The notes below the pieces were generated by a model. That model saw only the letters and a list, made by a program, of their open reading frames with translations. It was not told the origin of the DNA and searched no databases. Positions 27,364-41,600 of a stretch of DNA of 64,000 nucleotides are shown here, piece after piece (positions within the stretch are counted from its first letter, which is position 1; each line of letters opens with the position of its first letter). Made by a program: the position numbers and the translations under genes. Origin of the DNA: Rhodopirellula baltica SH 1 (lineage in GTDB: Bacteria; Planctomycetota; Planctomycetia; Pirellulales; Pirellulaceae); contig NC_005027.1 in assembly GCF_000196115.1 (NCBI RefSeq), forward strand, positions 1,798,001-1,862,000. The letters run 5' to 3'.

Positions 27364-29214
27364 TCAGGGACGCAGCCCAGGAACCCAGGTCACACCAAAA
27401 TGAAAACGGTTGGAGCGGCTTGAACCGTCGAGGTCGACCAATCCGACGCCGTAGTCCCCTCGTGCGATCAGGACGTCGCTCATTTGGAAGCGAGCCCCGA
27501 CGCCGGTGCTCATCGCAAACTCGTAAGCGTTTTCACCGGCAACTGGATTGTCCAAGTAGCCATTGGCTAGATCGGCAAACCCGTACGTTCTTAGAACCCT
27601 TGGTGTCCGATCACATCCCCAACGCTTCGTACGCGGCCCGAATTCAAAATTCGCGATCCATCCATGATCGGCGTTGAACTCACGTTGATCAAATCCACGC
27701 AGCGAGTCATATCCTCCGATGCCAAGCATCTCGCTAAAGAGCAATCGCTCCGATGTTACCTGTCCAGTAAACCGACTGAGCAATTGGTAGTTACGTCCAA
27801 CGTAACGCGACTCTTCCATTCGCAATCGGCCGTAGATGTAGTCGGGTGAGGTCCCCGGACGAATCGTATTGAAAGCGTCTGATGAGTGCGGTCCAGACAT
27901 TCCGCCGCCGGGACCGACGAAGGTCTCCATTCTGAGAAGTGCGTATTCCTCAGGTTGATCGCCCCGGATGATACGATCGAACTTCAGGCTGATTTGGAAC
28001 AAGTCAGCCGCTGAGTCAGAGACAGTGGATCCCGCGAACTCTAGGTTGTTGTCCGTGCTCTTGAAGTCAAACCCGAGTTGAAGATTGGCGATGTCCTTTC
28101 GAGTTCGGATCAGGTATCGAGTGATCCCACCTCCCAATTGCCAACTTTGACCATCTTGATTGAGTCCACCGTCTAGTTTGGGCGAAACGTTGGCCAAACT
28201 TCCGAAGGCGTTGGCGGACCACTTGCGACTGACGGGATGGGTGTAGCTCAAAGAATGAGCGTGTAGATACCGGAACTCTTGGTCGGATGTGTATTGGTAG
28301 CCAAAGATTCCACCTTTTCCGAACCTGTTGCCCATGGTGAAGCCTGTGAAGAACCGTCCGTAGTTCAACGTCTCCACACCCGTGTCGTCTGCTCCGATGT
28401 ACCCGCGGATCGGTCGGACTTCGTGACTTTCGAAAATGACATCAGTGGTACCAGGAAGTTTTCCTTTCTCGAAGTCGACCGTGACGCGACGAAAGGGATT
28501 CTGATTGAGCCAGAGCAGGTCATTCTCGATGGGTGGCTCGTAGATGCGATTGCCGATGCGAGTGCATTTGATCCACCTTGAGAGTTCCTCGCGATCGAAA
28601 TAGCAACCGGGTTGGATTTTGACATCACCAACCCTTGATTCGATGACAACCAGATGAACGGTGCCTCCGGTGATTCGTTGTTCGGGAATCTGGACATCGA
28701 TGATTGGATATTTGCACTGGCGGTAGTGCAGGATCAAATCTCTCGACAGTGAATTCAGACGGCGAAGAGTGATCGGTCCGCCGAGGTAGCGGTGCACGAT
28801 CCGACGAGTCCCCTCGCCATACAAGACTGAGCGACAGACACCGAAGTCGTAGTGAACACCTTCGAGCGAATCGATCGAGGCATCCTTTATGATCTTGCCA
28901 GCCGAGTCAACGAATCGAACCGCGTCCCATGTTGGAACGAGGACGCGGTCGTCGCCGGGAACATCTGGCGTCTCTTGCTCAGGAAATTCAGCAGATGGCG
29001 GTTGCCGTAGCAGGTTGTCGGCCTCGGTGGCTGCACGAGGTGCGTAACGATCGTAGTTTTGAGCGGTCGCCAGACTGCCACCTACCAACGCAAAGCCGAC
29101 AACGACTGCCAATACCACACGAATGACTGCGCATCGATTGATCGACGCGGATTGCTGTGTTTGCCCCACAACGCAACTTCCTTGAATAGCCTCGTTATGT
29201 AAGTCGTGTGCCAC
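27364..29214 (-). CDS. TpsB two-partner secretion transporter (ShlB/FhaC family)
   Basis: A 616-residue outer-membrane protein. An N-terminal hydrophobic signal ends near LATAQ (residue 52). A POTRA domain of the ShlB type follows (about residues 170-245), with the YPIIDVQIPEQRITGGTVHL segment. The C-terminal half is a 16-strand beta-barrel in pattern, with the conserved loop-6 motif GGYDSLRGFDQRE (the VRGF-type motif of TpsB/Omp85 proteins). It exports a partner exoprotein across the outer membrane. The partner is the divergent giant gene starting about 390 bases away. The start is a GTG at 29214 and remains uncertain; no later Met exists before the signal. Confidence 0.88.
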   Translation of the reverse strand: MAHDLHNEAIQGSCVVGQTQQSASINRCAVIRVVLAVVVGFALVGGSLATAQNYDRYAPRAATEADNLLRQPPSAEFPEQETPDVPGDDRVLVPTWDAVRFVDSAGKIIKDASIDSLEGVHYDFGVCRSVLYGEGTRRIVHRYLGGPITLRRLNSLSRDLILHYRQCKYPIIDVQIPEQRITGGTVHLVVIESRVGDVKIQPGCYFDREELSRWIKCTRIGNRIYEPPIENDLLWLNQNPFRRVTVDFEKGKLPGTTDVIFESHEVRPIRGYIGADDTGVETLNYGRFFTGFTMGNRFGKGGIFGYQYTSDQEFRYLHAHSLSYTHPVSRKWSANAFGSLANVSPKLDGGLNQDGQSWQLGGGITRYLIRTRKDIANLQLGFDFKSTDNNLEFAGSTVSDSAADLFQISLKFDRIIRGDQPEEYALLRMETFVGPGGGMSGPHSSDAFNTIRPGTSPDYIYGRLRMEESRYVGRNYQLLSRFTGQVTSERLLFSEMLGIGGYDSLRGFDQREFNADHGWIANFEFGPRTKRWGCDRTPRVLRTYGFADLANGYLDNPVAGENAYEFAMSTGVGARFQMSDVLIARGDYGVGLVDLDGSSRSNRFHFGVTWVPGLRP

Positions 29215-29603
29215 GACGACTCACTGCCCCTTCGATTAGGGATATCGCTTTCACCAGAAGGATCGGATCAATCTTCTCTTTCCGAAACGGAATCGCACCC
29301 TCGTTTTCGATCGTGTCGTGATCGCTGAATGGGTTATGAGGCCTGCTGTGAACTGAACAAGTGTTTTGATTCGCAATGCAATCGTTCCAGCCGATTCAAA
29401 TTGCCTGTTGCAAAAGGTTTTCCGGAGTTCCGTAGGTCATAAAAAACAGAGAGGCAATAAAAATCGGCGAAGATTCCCTAGGTTGGTGCCCTCCGCAGAG
29501 GTTCGGACGGCATCCAGCTGATGGGCATAACACAGTCATCGAAAAGCTTGCTTAGGCACAAAGAGCGATTGGCTTTTCGGTGAGATCAATATGGGGCACA
29601 CGA
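29215..29603. promoter_or_regulatory. Divergent intergenic region of the two-partner secretion pair
   Basis: This stretch of nearly 390 bases separates tpsB (minus) and tpsA (plus) and must hold both promoters. The right half has an A-rich segment (around 29440-29462). I could not assign a defined promoter or operator. A GTG at 29580 is an alternative tpsA start. Confidence 0.4.
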
Positions 29604-32600
29604 ATGATTCATGGAAAGCAGGCTGCGCGCCGTCGCAGTATGACTGCGCGTTCACGTCGAAATTCGCTTCGACTTGCAATCTTAGGATGGGTTGCCGGAG
29701 GCGCGGGGAACGCGTTCGCTCAAGCACCCACCTTACCGACCGGTGCCGATATTGTGGCGGGGCAGGCCGCGATTTCCCAGGCTGCGGGAGTGATGGATGT
29801 CAATGCAACCTCCTCTCGCACCATTGTGAATTGGGATTCATTCAACGTCGGTGCTGGCAATGTGGCCAACTTCAATCTGCCCGATTCCAGTTCTGCGATC
29901 CTGAATCGAGTGACGACACCCGATATGCCGTCGACCATTGCAGGTGCGATTCATTCGAATGGCAACGTGATGCTGGTCAACCCTTCTGGCATCATGGTTG
30001 ATTCGTCTGGAATGGTGAACACCAACGGGTTCGTGGCCTCTACCTTTGATGTCACTAACGAATCATTTCTGAGCGGCGGGCCACTGACGTTCACAAACAA
30101 CGGAAGTGAAGCATCGGTGGTCAACGAAGGCACCGTTCAAACTGGCGGAGGCGGTGCACATCTGATCGCGAACGAGATTGCAAATCACGGAACAATCGCT
30201 TCCGATGGTGGCAACATCACCATGTCAGGTGGCGGAACCGTGACCTTGGAAAACGGAGTCTCATTTGTTCAAGCGTCAATGGAGACTCTCGTCAGCGGTA
30301 TCAGTCCGGCTGCGGGATTGATTCAGAACACGGGAACCATTCGAGCCACCGGCGCGGCCTCAGTTGGCGGAGAGGTGTACCTCGTCAATCCGGGTGGTGA
30401 GATTCTTCATGATGGCACGATTGAAAGCCATCTTGCGGAAGGAAGCCAAGGAGGGAAGGTGCAACTCGAAGCGGATCAAATCACGCTGCAAGAGGATTCC
30501 TTGATCAATGCCACCGGCACGAACGGCGGTGGCAAAGTCTTTGTCGGTGGTCAATGGCAGGGCGCGGGCGAAATGTCGCAAGCCACTTCCATCACGATGG
30601 AATCAACCGCGACGATTGACGCATCGGCAACTAAAAGTGGTGACGGGGGAGCAATCGTACTTTGGTCTGATGTCTTGAGCAAAGAGTCCGTCACTCGCGC
30701 GTTCGGCACTTTGATCGCTCGAGCTGGTCAATTGTCAGGAAATGGCGGGCGAATCGAAACGTCGGGCTCGCAAGTCGACACGACCGGTGTTCGCGTTGAC
30801 GCGGGAGCTCCCAACGGCGAGGGCGGCGATTGGCTGATTGATCCGTACAACTTCATCATCGATCTCGCCGCTTCCATCACTTTGGTTGGGGCATTGGACT
30901 CCGGTACGAATGTTACCGTCGATACAACTGTTGATCTGCCTTTGCTTGGCGGCCTAGGCAGTGATCTGGAGTTGGGCGATATCACTTTGACCAGCGACCT
31001 GATCACGGGGGCGATGTCAGGTGATGCAACGCTGAGTTTGAAGGCACATCAAAACATCGTTCTGGATGCGGGCGTCACCATCGATGCCACACAAAACGCG
31101 AACGCGAACAAGTTGAATGTCGTGCTTTGGGCTGACCAAGACAACTCGGGCACGGGGACCGTACGCATCGGCAATGCGGTTCTGGGAACGACCATTCGAA
31201 CCAACGGCGGCGGTCTGGCTATCACAGGCGGTTCAGAAACAACGTGGACGCCCTCGGATGGTGATCCCACCATTGCCATCGGATCTGGACGTGCCATGGC
31301 AGGGGATTTGTTGGGATTGCTGCATGGAGCGGAGATTCTGAACACCGACATTGATACCGATGGAGGCAACGTTCTCATTCGTGCCGGTTCGACGGGATCC
31401 TTGTCTATCTTCGACGAAGTATTTGGGATTGAACTTAACGGCACCAGCATTTCAACCGCATCCGGATCGATCACTCTGGATGGGCTGGTTGGTGATCAGA
31501 CAGGACTCAACGTCGACAACGCGGTGGGAGTTCATCTGGCCGGCGGTTCGTCACTCACCAGTTCGACCGGTGACATATCGATCACAGGCGAGTTGGCGAA
31601 CACGAGCGAGTTTGTTAACGGATCCGGTGTTTGGATTGGGCGTGAGATCGACAACGCGTTGACCGCTAGTGGTAATGTCAGCATCACGACCGGAGACGGC
31701 GACATCGATATCGTAGGTATCGGTGCCGATAACTCCGGTTCTGGTTGGCGACATGGGCTGGCTCTCGTAACGAGCAACGGATCCGACGAAATCAACATCG
31801 CGACGGTCGGTGGAAACATAACACTGGACGGCACTGCAAATTTTCGCGACGCCGCGACCAGTGACACATCGGGATTGCAATTGCAACCCGGTTCGGCCGG
31901 GGCGTTATTGATCACATCACAAACCGGTGACATCACGCTTCGTGGCGTGAATTCGCAAGAAGTCGCTACCGCTGAAAACGCGATTCGTTTTACTGCGGAC
32001 AACGTGGCAGGCGACATCACGATTGGCTACGACGGAATCAACCCCTACAGCGGCGACATTCTGATCCAAGCCAACTCGATCTCGCAACATTTCACCAATG
32101 CGGGCAGCGGCTCGATTTCGATTCAAGGCTTCGGCGGGCTCACGATTGAGTCCCTCAGCGATTCATTTTCAAAAGCGTTAGTGTTTGACGACGATTGGAA
32201 CTTTGGTGCGTCGTTCGGTTCGATGGTTTTCGGAAAGATCAACAACACCGCGAATCTCACTTTTGACGATACCATCACGCTTGTTGGCGGTTTCTCAGCC
32301 ATGGGCGGTGAGTTGACGCTGAACGACGATCTGACCAGCACGTCGACAGGAAATTTGCTGTTCAAATCCAATCTTGCAACGAACTCTTCCATCCGCCTGC
32401 TGGGCAACATTTTCAAGACGGGTGGCGATCGCTCGGTCCTGACCGCACAAGCCGACGGTCGCGTTCAGCTTGTTGGTGACATCACAGCTAGCGGTAGTGC
32501 GCTCTTGGATACGATTCTTTGGTCGGACTATCACAACACCGGATCGGGTGGAACATCGATCTTGGGAAACATCACCTCCGGTGGTGGCCATTTCTGGGCT

Positions 32601-35600
32601 GGTGGAAGTGCAACTGACGCTGGCAGTCAGGACTGGAACGGATTGACTGTCGGCGACGGAGGTTCGGTTGGCGCAAGCGGATTCAACCACAACGCCTTCG
32701 ACTTGTATGGCGACGTCAACAGTGGTGGCGGTGACATCTTGCTGTGGGCCGGGCTCGGCTACAACACTGGATTCGACGGGATTGGACTGAGTGGAACTAG
32801 GTTGCTGCAAAGTGGCTCCGGTGACATCACGCTTATCGGCGATGACTTCGGCGGAGGCACTTTGAACGTCGATCTGTATGGTCATCTGCGAATTTGCCCG
32901 AACGACATTTGGGCCAATATCGGTACGCAATTGGATTTCGATGGGAGCGTGAGTGCAAACACGTTCACAGGCGTGAACGCCGACGTGAATTGGTTGGTGA
33001 TTTCGAACCTCAATTTGCTCGGCGGACTATCGCTCGGGAAGGCGGGCTTGTCACAGGATATACGGCTTTATGATTCATTGACGATCGCCGGTGATTTGGA
33101 ATTGTTTGGTCGCAACATAACGGTCGACGCGGGAGCAGCACTGGATCTGAGTTCCGCTGGTGCGCTCGGAAACCTGCTGTTGGATGCGTCAGGTGATGTC
33201 AACATCAACGATGCCATCACGTTGGGTGGCGATCTATCGATCACCGGGGGAAATGACGTCAACTTGGGTGGCCTGATCACGCGCGTTGGCAGTGCAAGCA
33301 CCGACATGATTTTGAAGGCGGATCGTCACGTTGTTGTTAACGGGAACATTGATACTTTGGCTGGGTCGCAGAACGTTCGACTGTGGGCCGACGCAGACAA
33401 TTCCGGCGATGGCATCAATATCTTTCGTGCGAATTCGCTGGCCACGGCAGGCGGAAACATCACTACCGGCAATGGAAATATTGCGGAATTGAATGGAGTG
33501 GATGTGCAAGTCGGCGGCGACATCTACATCACAAATGCTGCAGCACAGACGTTCGACTCTGATGGAGGCAACATCTCCATCCAGGGCGAGACCATCATCG
33601 CCAACGCGTCGATCGAAGGAGTTACCTTTGATTCGAACGGCGGTGACATCGACTTCTCAGGACTATTGAACTCTGGGAACCAATACGACTTCATAGATGG
33701 TCCCAACGGTGCTGGTTCATGGGATTGGGCTCGAACTGACGCGAGGAATGGAACCGCGGGCGGAAGTCTTCTTGGGGACAGCTATCTCGTCACAATCACA
33801 TCTCGACTGGAAAACGCGATCGCTGGCATTGAGGCTGGATATCAAGGTGCGTGGATTGGTGCCTATCGAGATACCGCGACGCCGCTGGATTGGAAGTGGG
33901 CTGACGGACCCGAATCCGGACAGCACTTCTGGACAGAAGTTGACGCTGGAGGTGGTGCTGCGGAACCAGGAGAGTTTGCGAACTTTGGTCCTGGCGAGCC
34001 CAATGGAGGTCCGTCGGGTGCGGGCGAATCCGTCGGTCAGTTCTACGGCAACTCAGGGCTCTGGAACGACCTCAGTTCCAGCACCACTTTCGCTGCTACC
34101 CAAACCGGTGATTACGACGTCCTTGGTTATGTACGCGAAACAAATGCGGCGCCCGCTACGGTCACCATCGACGCGGGTGCGACCGGCCTGGTGACCATGG
34201 GCGGAATCGGTTCAGGCAAAGCACTCGCGTCGCTGGATGTGACGAGTGCTGGTGTGACTGTCAGCGGCGATTCGCTCATCACGACTGGTGCCCAAACCTA
34301 CGATTCCGGATTGGTCGTGGAAAGCCAGTTGGATTTGAATGTTTCCAGTTCCGGATTGACGGTGGACGGTGACATTCACTTGGAAGGAACGGCTTTGACG
34401 CTCGAAAGCGATCTGACGGCGAACCTATCCGGCGATATCCTTTTGCGAACCGACACGCTGTCGCTTCCGGCGACCGTAGCGGTTGATACCTCCGGTGAAC
34501 TGATTATCGAACCTTTGAACAACTCTTTCGCAGCACCATTCAATCTGCCACTAAACACTCTGACACTTTCGACGGATTTGACCGGTCTGGTTGTTGGCAA
34601 AGATGGGAATACGGCTGATTTGACGCTAGATGGTGATTTGAATATCAACGGTGACGTCTCGTTGATAGGTGGCGACGCGACGTTGCTGGGCGATGTGAAC
34701 ACGAACGGTGGCGATCTTTTTGTGCGAACGACTGGTTCGGTGGTTCAATCCGCCAACGTCGATGTCACAACGGACGGTGGAAGTGTGACCTATTGGTCAG
34801 ACAGCGATGCGGACGGTGTTGGGCACATTGAAATTCAATCCGGTGCAACCGTTTCTACCGAAGGAGGCGACGTGTTGTTCGCTGGCGGCCTTGATACGGA
34901 TTCGGATGATTCGCCTGACGGATTTGCATCTGGCCAAGCTTTTGTTGACGACTCGGGACGATTCCACTCTGGCATCTCATTGCATAATGCAGTGGTTGAC
35001 GCGCGCGTTTCAGATAACTTGGACGCGACCGCCGGAAACATCACGCTGCGGGGAACAAGCACCTACGCGGGCGGCGATAATGCCAGCGGAGTTTTGCTCT
35101 TTGGTAGCAACCTCTTTGCTGATCAGATCGATGTCTTGGGAAGTGTGACCGATACGAGCGGCTCAGCATCACGATTCGGAATCTTGGCCAACGGCGGTTC
35201 GACGCCGAACAATACGAACCTACAAGCCTTCGGCGGGATCTCGCTGACAGGAACTGCTGCGACCGCCGCTGACCAATACGCGATTCTTTGGGGTGCCGAT
35301 CACTCAATCAGCGTATTGGATGGCGATGTCAGCATCGATGCCACGGGGCAGTTGCATTACCTGAGCAACCAATCGCTGTTTCTTGCTACGGACCACTCGT
35401 TGATCGTGGATACAGCCCAATCCGCAATCTGGCAAAGCATCGTCGCAGGCGATGGCGGAGTGACCAAGCAAGGAACCGGTACGCTCTCGCTTCAGGCGCC
35501 GAACACGTTCACGGGTGCATTGCAAATTACGGAGGGAACGGTCTCCCAGAATCAATCCGGTGCTATCCATAACTCGGTCGCCGTCACCGTTGAGTCTGGT

Positions 35601-38600
35601 GCTGCATGGGATCTCGCGGGATTCGATGAGACCGTGACATCCTTTGCGGGGGCCGGAAGCATCGATCTGGATGCCGGAACGTTGACTGCATTCGGTGACA
35701 ACTCCGCTGGATCATTCGAGGGAGTGATCTCGGGGTCAGGGAATCTGGTCAAGCAAGGCAGCGGCGAATTGGTGTTGTCTGGAATCAACACGTACACCGG
35801 TACCACTACGGTGGACGGTTCACTGCGACTGCGTACTGATCAGCTAAGCCTTTCGTCGTCCAGCTATGTCGGAACCGGAACGTTGTTCCTTGAACCACTC
35901 AACGCGAGTTTTGCCTCAGCCCTGGACACCACTGGAACCACATTCGGTGGCGCGCTGGCTGGCCTAACGATTGGCAAGGTCAGCAATGCAGCTGACATTA
36001 CGATTGGATCTGATGTCTCGATCCAAGGTGACATTAGCTTGTTCGGTGGCGATCTTAATTTGCATGCGGGAATCAATTCCAATGGGAATTTGGTTCATCT
36101 CAATGGCACCGGCGATGTCACTCAAAACATTTCCGGTTCAGTCGTTTCGGATCAATTGCGATTGTCCGGCGGCGGTGATTTTGAATTGAGTTCACTGACG
36201 AACAATGTTGCGACTATTGCGGCAACCGGAGTCGGCGATGTTCACTATGCTGATAGCAATGCAATTGAAATTGGATCTGTCGGCGTCAATGGTATAAGTA
36301 CCTCGGGGACTATCACGATTGAAACCTTGGCCGGCGATCTAACGGTCAGCCAGAACATCGCAACGACGGATGCCACCGCTTCGGCCATAACGCTCAACGC
36401 GGGCCGCGAGACGGACGCGGGAACTTCGACGGGTGGGAACATCGTCCTTGCCGATTCTGCCGCGCTTGCGTTGGGTGACGGGGGCCGCGTCACGTTGATG
36501 ACCGGGAGTATCGAGGACTCCACCGGAGTGACCAGCTTGTTGGGGGCGGGAAGTGGAGGTTTCCGGTACAACAGCGACGAAGTTGCGTCAAACTTCAGCA
36601 CGCCGTTGGCTGCTGGGTTGCAAGTGATTTACCGCGAGCAACCGACCGCGAATATCGTGGCCAATGACGTGTCAGTCACCTACGGCAACGATGCACCCAC
36701 ACCAAATGGATCTGCCACCGGTTTGGTCAACGGCGATTCCATTGGATCCTTCTCGATCGTCGCTCCGGTTCTATCCAACGCTGGGAAATTGCGGGCAGGT
36801 GACTATGACGTGACTGACACGTCGTTGGCTGATCTTGGTTACAACGTGGTTGATGATGTTGACGCGGTCGCCGTGACACAAAAGGTCGTGACAGCAGGCG
36901 GTTTTGCAGCATCAACCAAAGTCTACGACGGAACCACCAACTCAACTCTCACGGCAAGCGGAACGCTTGTCGGAATCGAAACTGGCGATCTGGTATCGAT
37001 CGGCAATACCGGCGCAACGTTTGGTGACAAGAACGTTGGGACGAACAAAACGGTCACAGTCAATGGACTGAATTTGTCGGGCAGCGATGCCTCGAATTAT
37101 TCGCTGGGTGCAGTGAGTTCGGCCAGCACGACCGGGGACATCACCGCAAAGGCAATCAGCGTGAGCGGGATTGCGACTTCGGACAAGGTTTATGACGGAA
37201 CGACCGTCGCAACCACGCCTTTGGTGGGTGCCGTTTTCAACGGAATGGTCGCGGGCGATGAACTCTCTGTATCGAGCATCACAGGAACGTTTGAAAACAA
37301 GAACGTTGGGACAGCGAAAACGGTTTCGTTGAGTTCCGCAGTCTACGGAGGAGCGGACGTTGGGAACTACGTTATCTCGGATCAACTCACGTCCTCCGCA
37401 ACTATCACTGCACGAAGTTTGACGGTTAGCGGAATCGATGCGGGCGACAAGGTATACGATGGAACAACCTCTGCCGTGGTCGATCTGAGTGGAATCAGCT
37501 TTGCCGGTTTAGTTTCGGGTGACGAAATCAATGCTTCTGGCACCACTGGTACATTTGCGAACAAGAACGCTGGCGCAAATAAGTCTGTCACATTGGCGGG
37601 AACAACTTACGGTGGTTCCGACGTCGGCAACTATGCAATCACGGACCAGGCCAGCACCTCCGCTGATATCACCGCCAAGTCGATCACGGTTAGCGGACTC
37701 GCGGTCGATGCAAAGGTCTACGATGGGACAACGAGTGCAACAGTCGACTTGAGCGGTCTAGCGTTCAACGGTCTTGTCGGTGGTGATGATGTGTCGGCCT
37801 CCGGTACCGTTGGCGCGTTTACAGACAAAAATGTTGGAACCGTGAAATCGGTCGCTTTCTCGGGAACAACCTATGGCGGCACTGATCTCGCGAACTATTC
37901 GATTTCAGATCAAACCGCAGCAACAGGCGACATCACCGCGAAATCGGTGTCGGTCAGCGGTATCGTCGCTGGGGATAAAGTCTATGACGGAACGACCAAC
38001 GCAACCTTGGATACTTCCGGGATCAGCTTCACTGGTTTGGTGAATGGAGATGACCTGAGTATTGCTTCGGTTACCGGAGCATTCGTCAACAGAAACGCTG
38101 CCGCGAACAAGACGGTGAACCTGTCGGGCAGCAGCTACAGCGGCGATGATGTTGCAAACTATGCGATCACGGATCAGGCGACAGCGTTGGCGACGATTGG
38201 TCAGAAGGCAGTGACGGTCAGCGGAATCACCGCGGGCGACAAAGTCTACGATGGAAGCACGGCGGCGGCCGTTGATCTGACCGGCATCAGCTTCGTAGGA
38301 CTTTTATCGGGAGACACCATCAACGCATCGGGAACGACCGGGACCTTCGACGACAAGAATGTTGGCGTGAGCAAATCCGTCACACTGGCGGGAACGATGT
38401 TCGGTGGTTCAGACGTCGGCAACTACGCGATCACGGACCAATCCAGCACCTTGGCCGATATCACCGCCAAGTCGATCACGGTCAGTGGAATCACGGTCGG
38501 CGACAAGGTTTACGATGGAACCACGAGTGCAACGGTCGACTTGAGCGGTCTGATGTTCAACGGTCTCGTTGCCGGCGATGATTTGTCTGGGGCCAACACA

Positions 38601-41600
38601 GTTGGCACTTTTGCAGACAAAAATGCGGGGATCGGAAAATCGGTCACGCTTTCGGGGACGACGTACGGAGGTGCCGATCTCGCGAACTACTCCATCGCTA
38701 ATCAAACCTCGACGACTGCGGACATCACACCAAAGTCAGCGAGCGTAACGGGGATCGTTGCTAACGACAAAGTTTATGACGGAACCAACGTCGCTGCGAT
38801 TGACCTGCAATCGGCCAGCATTGTTGGTTTGGTCACTGGCGATGACGTTTCCGTAACAGGCACACTCGGAACGTTTGTCGACAAGAATGTTGGCACTGAC
38901 AAAGTTGTCTCTCTAAGTGCAATATCATACGAAGGGACCGATGCGTCCAACTACTCGTTCACCGATCAATCTAGCACGTTGGCGGACGTCACTCCGCTGT
39001 CAGCTTCTGTCAGCGGACTCGCGAGTGCGGGAAAAGTCTATGACGGAAACACTGCTGCAGCAATTGATGTTTCAGGAGCGTCATTCACTGGCATGATCAG
39101 CGGCGATGAACTCAATGTTCTTTCGGCAACAGGAACCTTCGATGACAAACATGTTGGCTCGGCGAAACAGGTTTCGATAGCTGGTGCCAACTATGGTGGG
39201 GCCGACGTTGGCAACTACAACTTTGTCGATCAAGCATCGACAACTGCCGACATCACTCCGTTGGCCATCAGTGTTTCGGGACTCACAGCGGCTGATAAAG
39301 TCTATGACGGTACGACCACGGCAGTGATCGATACTAGCGGCGTGTCATTTGACGGGGCGGTTGCTGGTGACGATCTGAATGCAAATGGAACGATCGGAAC
39401 GTTTGTTAACAAGCATGTTGGAAACAGCAAAAGCGTGACGCTCTCCGGGACCGTCTACGGAGGGACAGACGTTGAAAACTACGTGATCAGTGATCAAGTC
39501 AACGCGACCGCCAGTATCACGCCACTCTCGGTGTCGATCACTGGATTGACCGGTTCTGATAAAGCCTACGATGCAACAACGCTTGCGACGCTGAACGGTT
39601 CCGCCACCGTCGATACCCTTGCGGGAGACGACGTGACGCTCGATGGAACCGTGATTGGAAACTATGCAACAAAGAATGCGGGCGTGGGCCTTGAGATCGG
39701 TGTTAGCGGACTCCACCTGCGAGGCGTGGACTCGAACAATTACACGCTGCAATCGCCAACAGGTCTAACAGGTGACATCACACCCGCACCCTTGGTTGTC
39801 ACTGCAAATCATGATGCAAAGTTCATCGGCAAGTCTGATTCATCCAATTACGCGGGCGTGAACATCACCGGATTTGTCGGAGGTGAGACGGCACTGGATC
39901 TTGGGGGGGCACTCACTGTTTCACGAGCCGGCGTTGGTGTGAACGAGGCTGCGGGAGAGTATTTCGGTGTGCTTTCGCCAGGTGGTTACTCATCGAGTAA
40001 CTACGAAATCACCTTCAACACCGGTGATTTTACAATTGTTCCGGCCGAAGAATTGCTGGTTCGGTTTGGTAACAGCGAGTCAGTTTACGGAGAAGCCAAT
40101 GACTTCAGCTTTCTTTCCGCTCAATACATGGATAGCGGAAACGTCGTTCATGACTTGGCAGATCCGACGCAGAACGGAAGCACCTACACGTTCAACGATG
40201 GTGTGGGTGGGACTGCGGAATTAACGATTGCTGCTGAGGCGGCGTCCTATGGTGGGGGCGGTTCTCTGACGGTTGGAAGTTACGACCTGATTGCATCAAG
40301 CGTCAGTGAAACCAGTGCAAACTTCTCAAACCAAATCAGTGTTTTGGGGAATCATTCTGTTTTGGCGGCTCCGGTAAGTGCCACGTTGTCAAACGCGGCG
40401 AAGGTTTACGACGGAACAGTAGCATTCGATTTGAGTGGAATGAGTTTGTCGGGCAGTGTTGCAGGCGATTCGCTCTCCCTGAGCGGTGTCGGTGAGTACT
40501 TGACTAAGAACGCGGGAACGGGGTTGTCCTACACGATCGATGGAATGACGTTGTCAGGTGATGATGCAGGCAACTATTTCCTAACGAGCGGTAGCTCATT
40601 GTCTGGAACGGACGGATCCATCACTGCAAAGAATGTTGCCTTGATCGCACCGGCCGGAACGAAAATCTATGACGGAAACACATCGCTCAGTGCGACTCAA
40701 GAGCAATTAGCGGTTCTGTCTGGGCAACTCGGAGTTGACGGCGACTTCGTCGATGCAATCACGCTAGAGTTTGATAACAAAAACGTCGGGGCTGGCAAGA
40801 CACTGACTCCGTCCAACGCAACAGTTTTGGATGGCAACGGTGGAGCGAACTACAGCATCAGCTATGACGCAAATGCTGGTGCCACGATCGAGCGACTCGA
40901 TAGCGTTCAGTGGGTTGGCGGTTCGACCGGTGATTGGAGTGATCCGAACAATTGGGCCGGTGGTGCAATTCCCGACTTGGCGAATGTCGCAAATGTGTTT
41001 CTTCCTGCCGGAGTGACGCCTTCGTTCAACAACACGGTCGATGGACCAGTCGAGATCGAGTCCATCAACGGAGACAATCTGATCGTACAGTCAGGAACAC
41101 TGCGTATTGAAAATGATGCAAGTTTGGATCTGCTCAATCAAACGGGTGGGACGTTGCAATTTGATGGCGGCCTTGGCGTTGCTGTGTTGAATCAGCAGAG
41201 CGGCACGCTCGATTTGGCGGGGACACTGTCTGTCCTGCAAGAATTCACTCAGGCGTTGGGCGGTGTCATCGAAGCAATCGGCAACATTGAGATCACTCAA
41301 TCCAGCGGAACGCTTGACGTTCGAAATTTGAGCGGCACCCATGTCGAATTGAATGCGACCAACGGTGATGTTCAGGTCGGAGATATCATCGCGTTAGGTG
41401 GATTGAATATCGATGCCAACAGCGGGAATATCGATCAGCTTCCCGGTACCGTCACCATTGTGAATGGGGATTCATCGTTTGAGGCCAATGGTGCGGTGAC
41501 GATGAACAATGCCAGTAACGATTTCCGAGACAACGTGAGCGTGAACGCCTTCTCTGCGACGCTACGTGACGATGACGGGGGATTGGAACTTGCTGACATT

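Noticed and set aside
36900-39790. Regular spacing that could suggest a CRISPR array
   Set aside because: The units are about 265 bases, stay in one reading frame and encode YDG domains.
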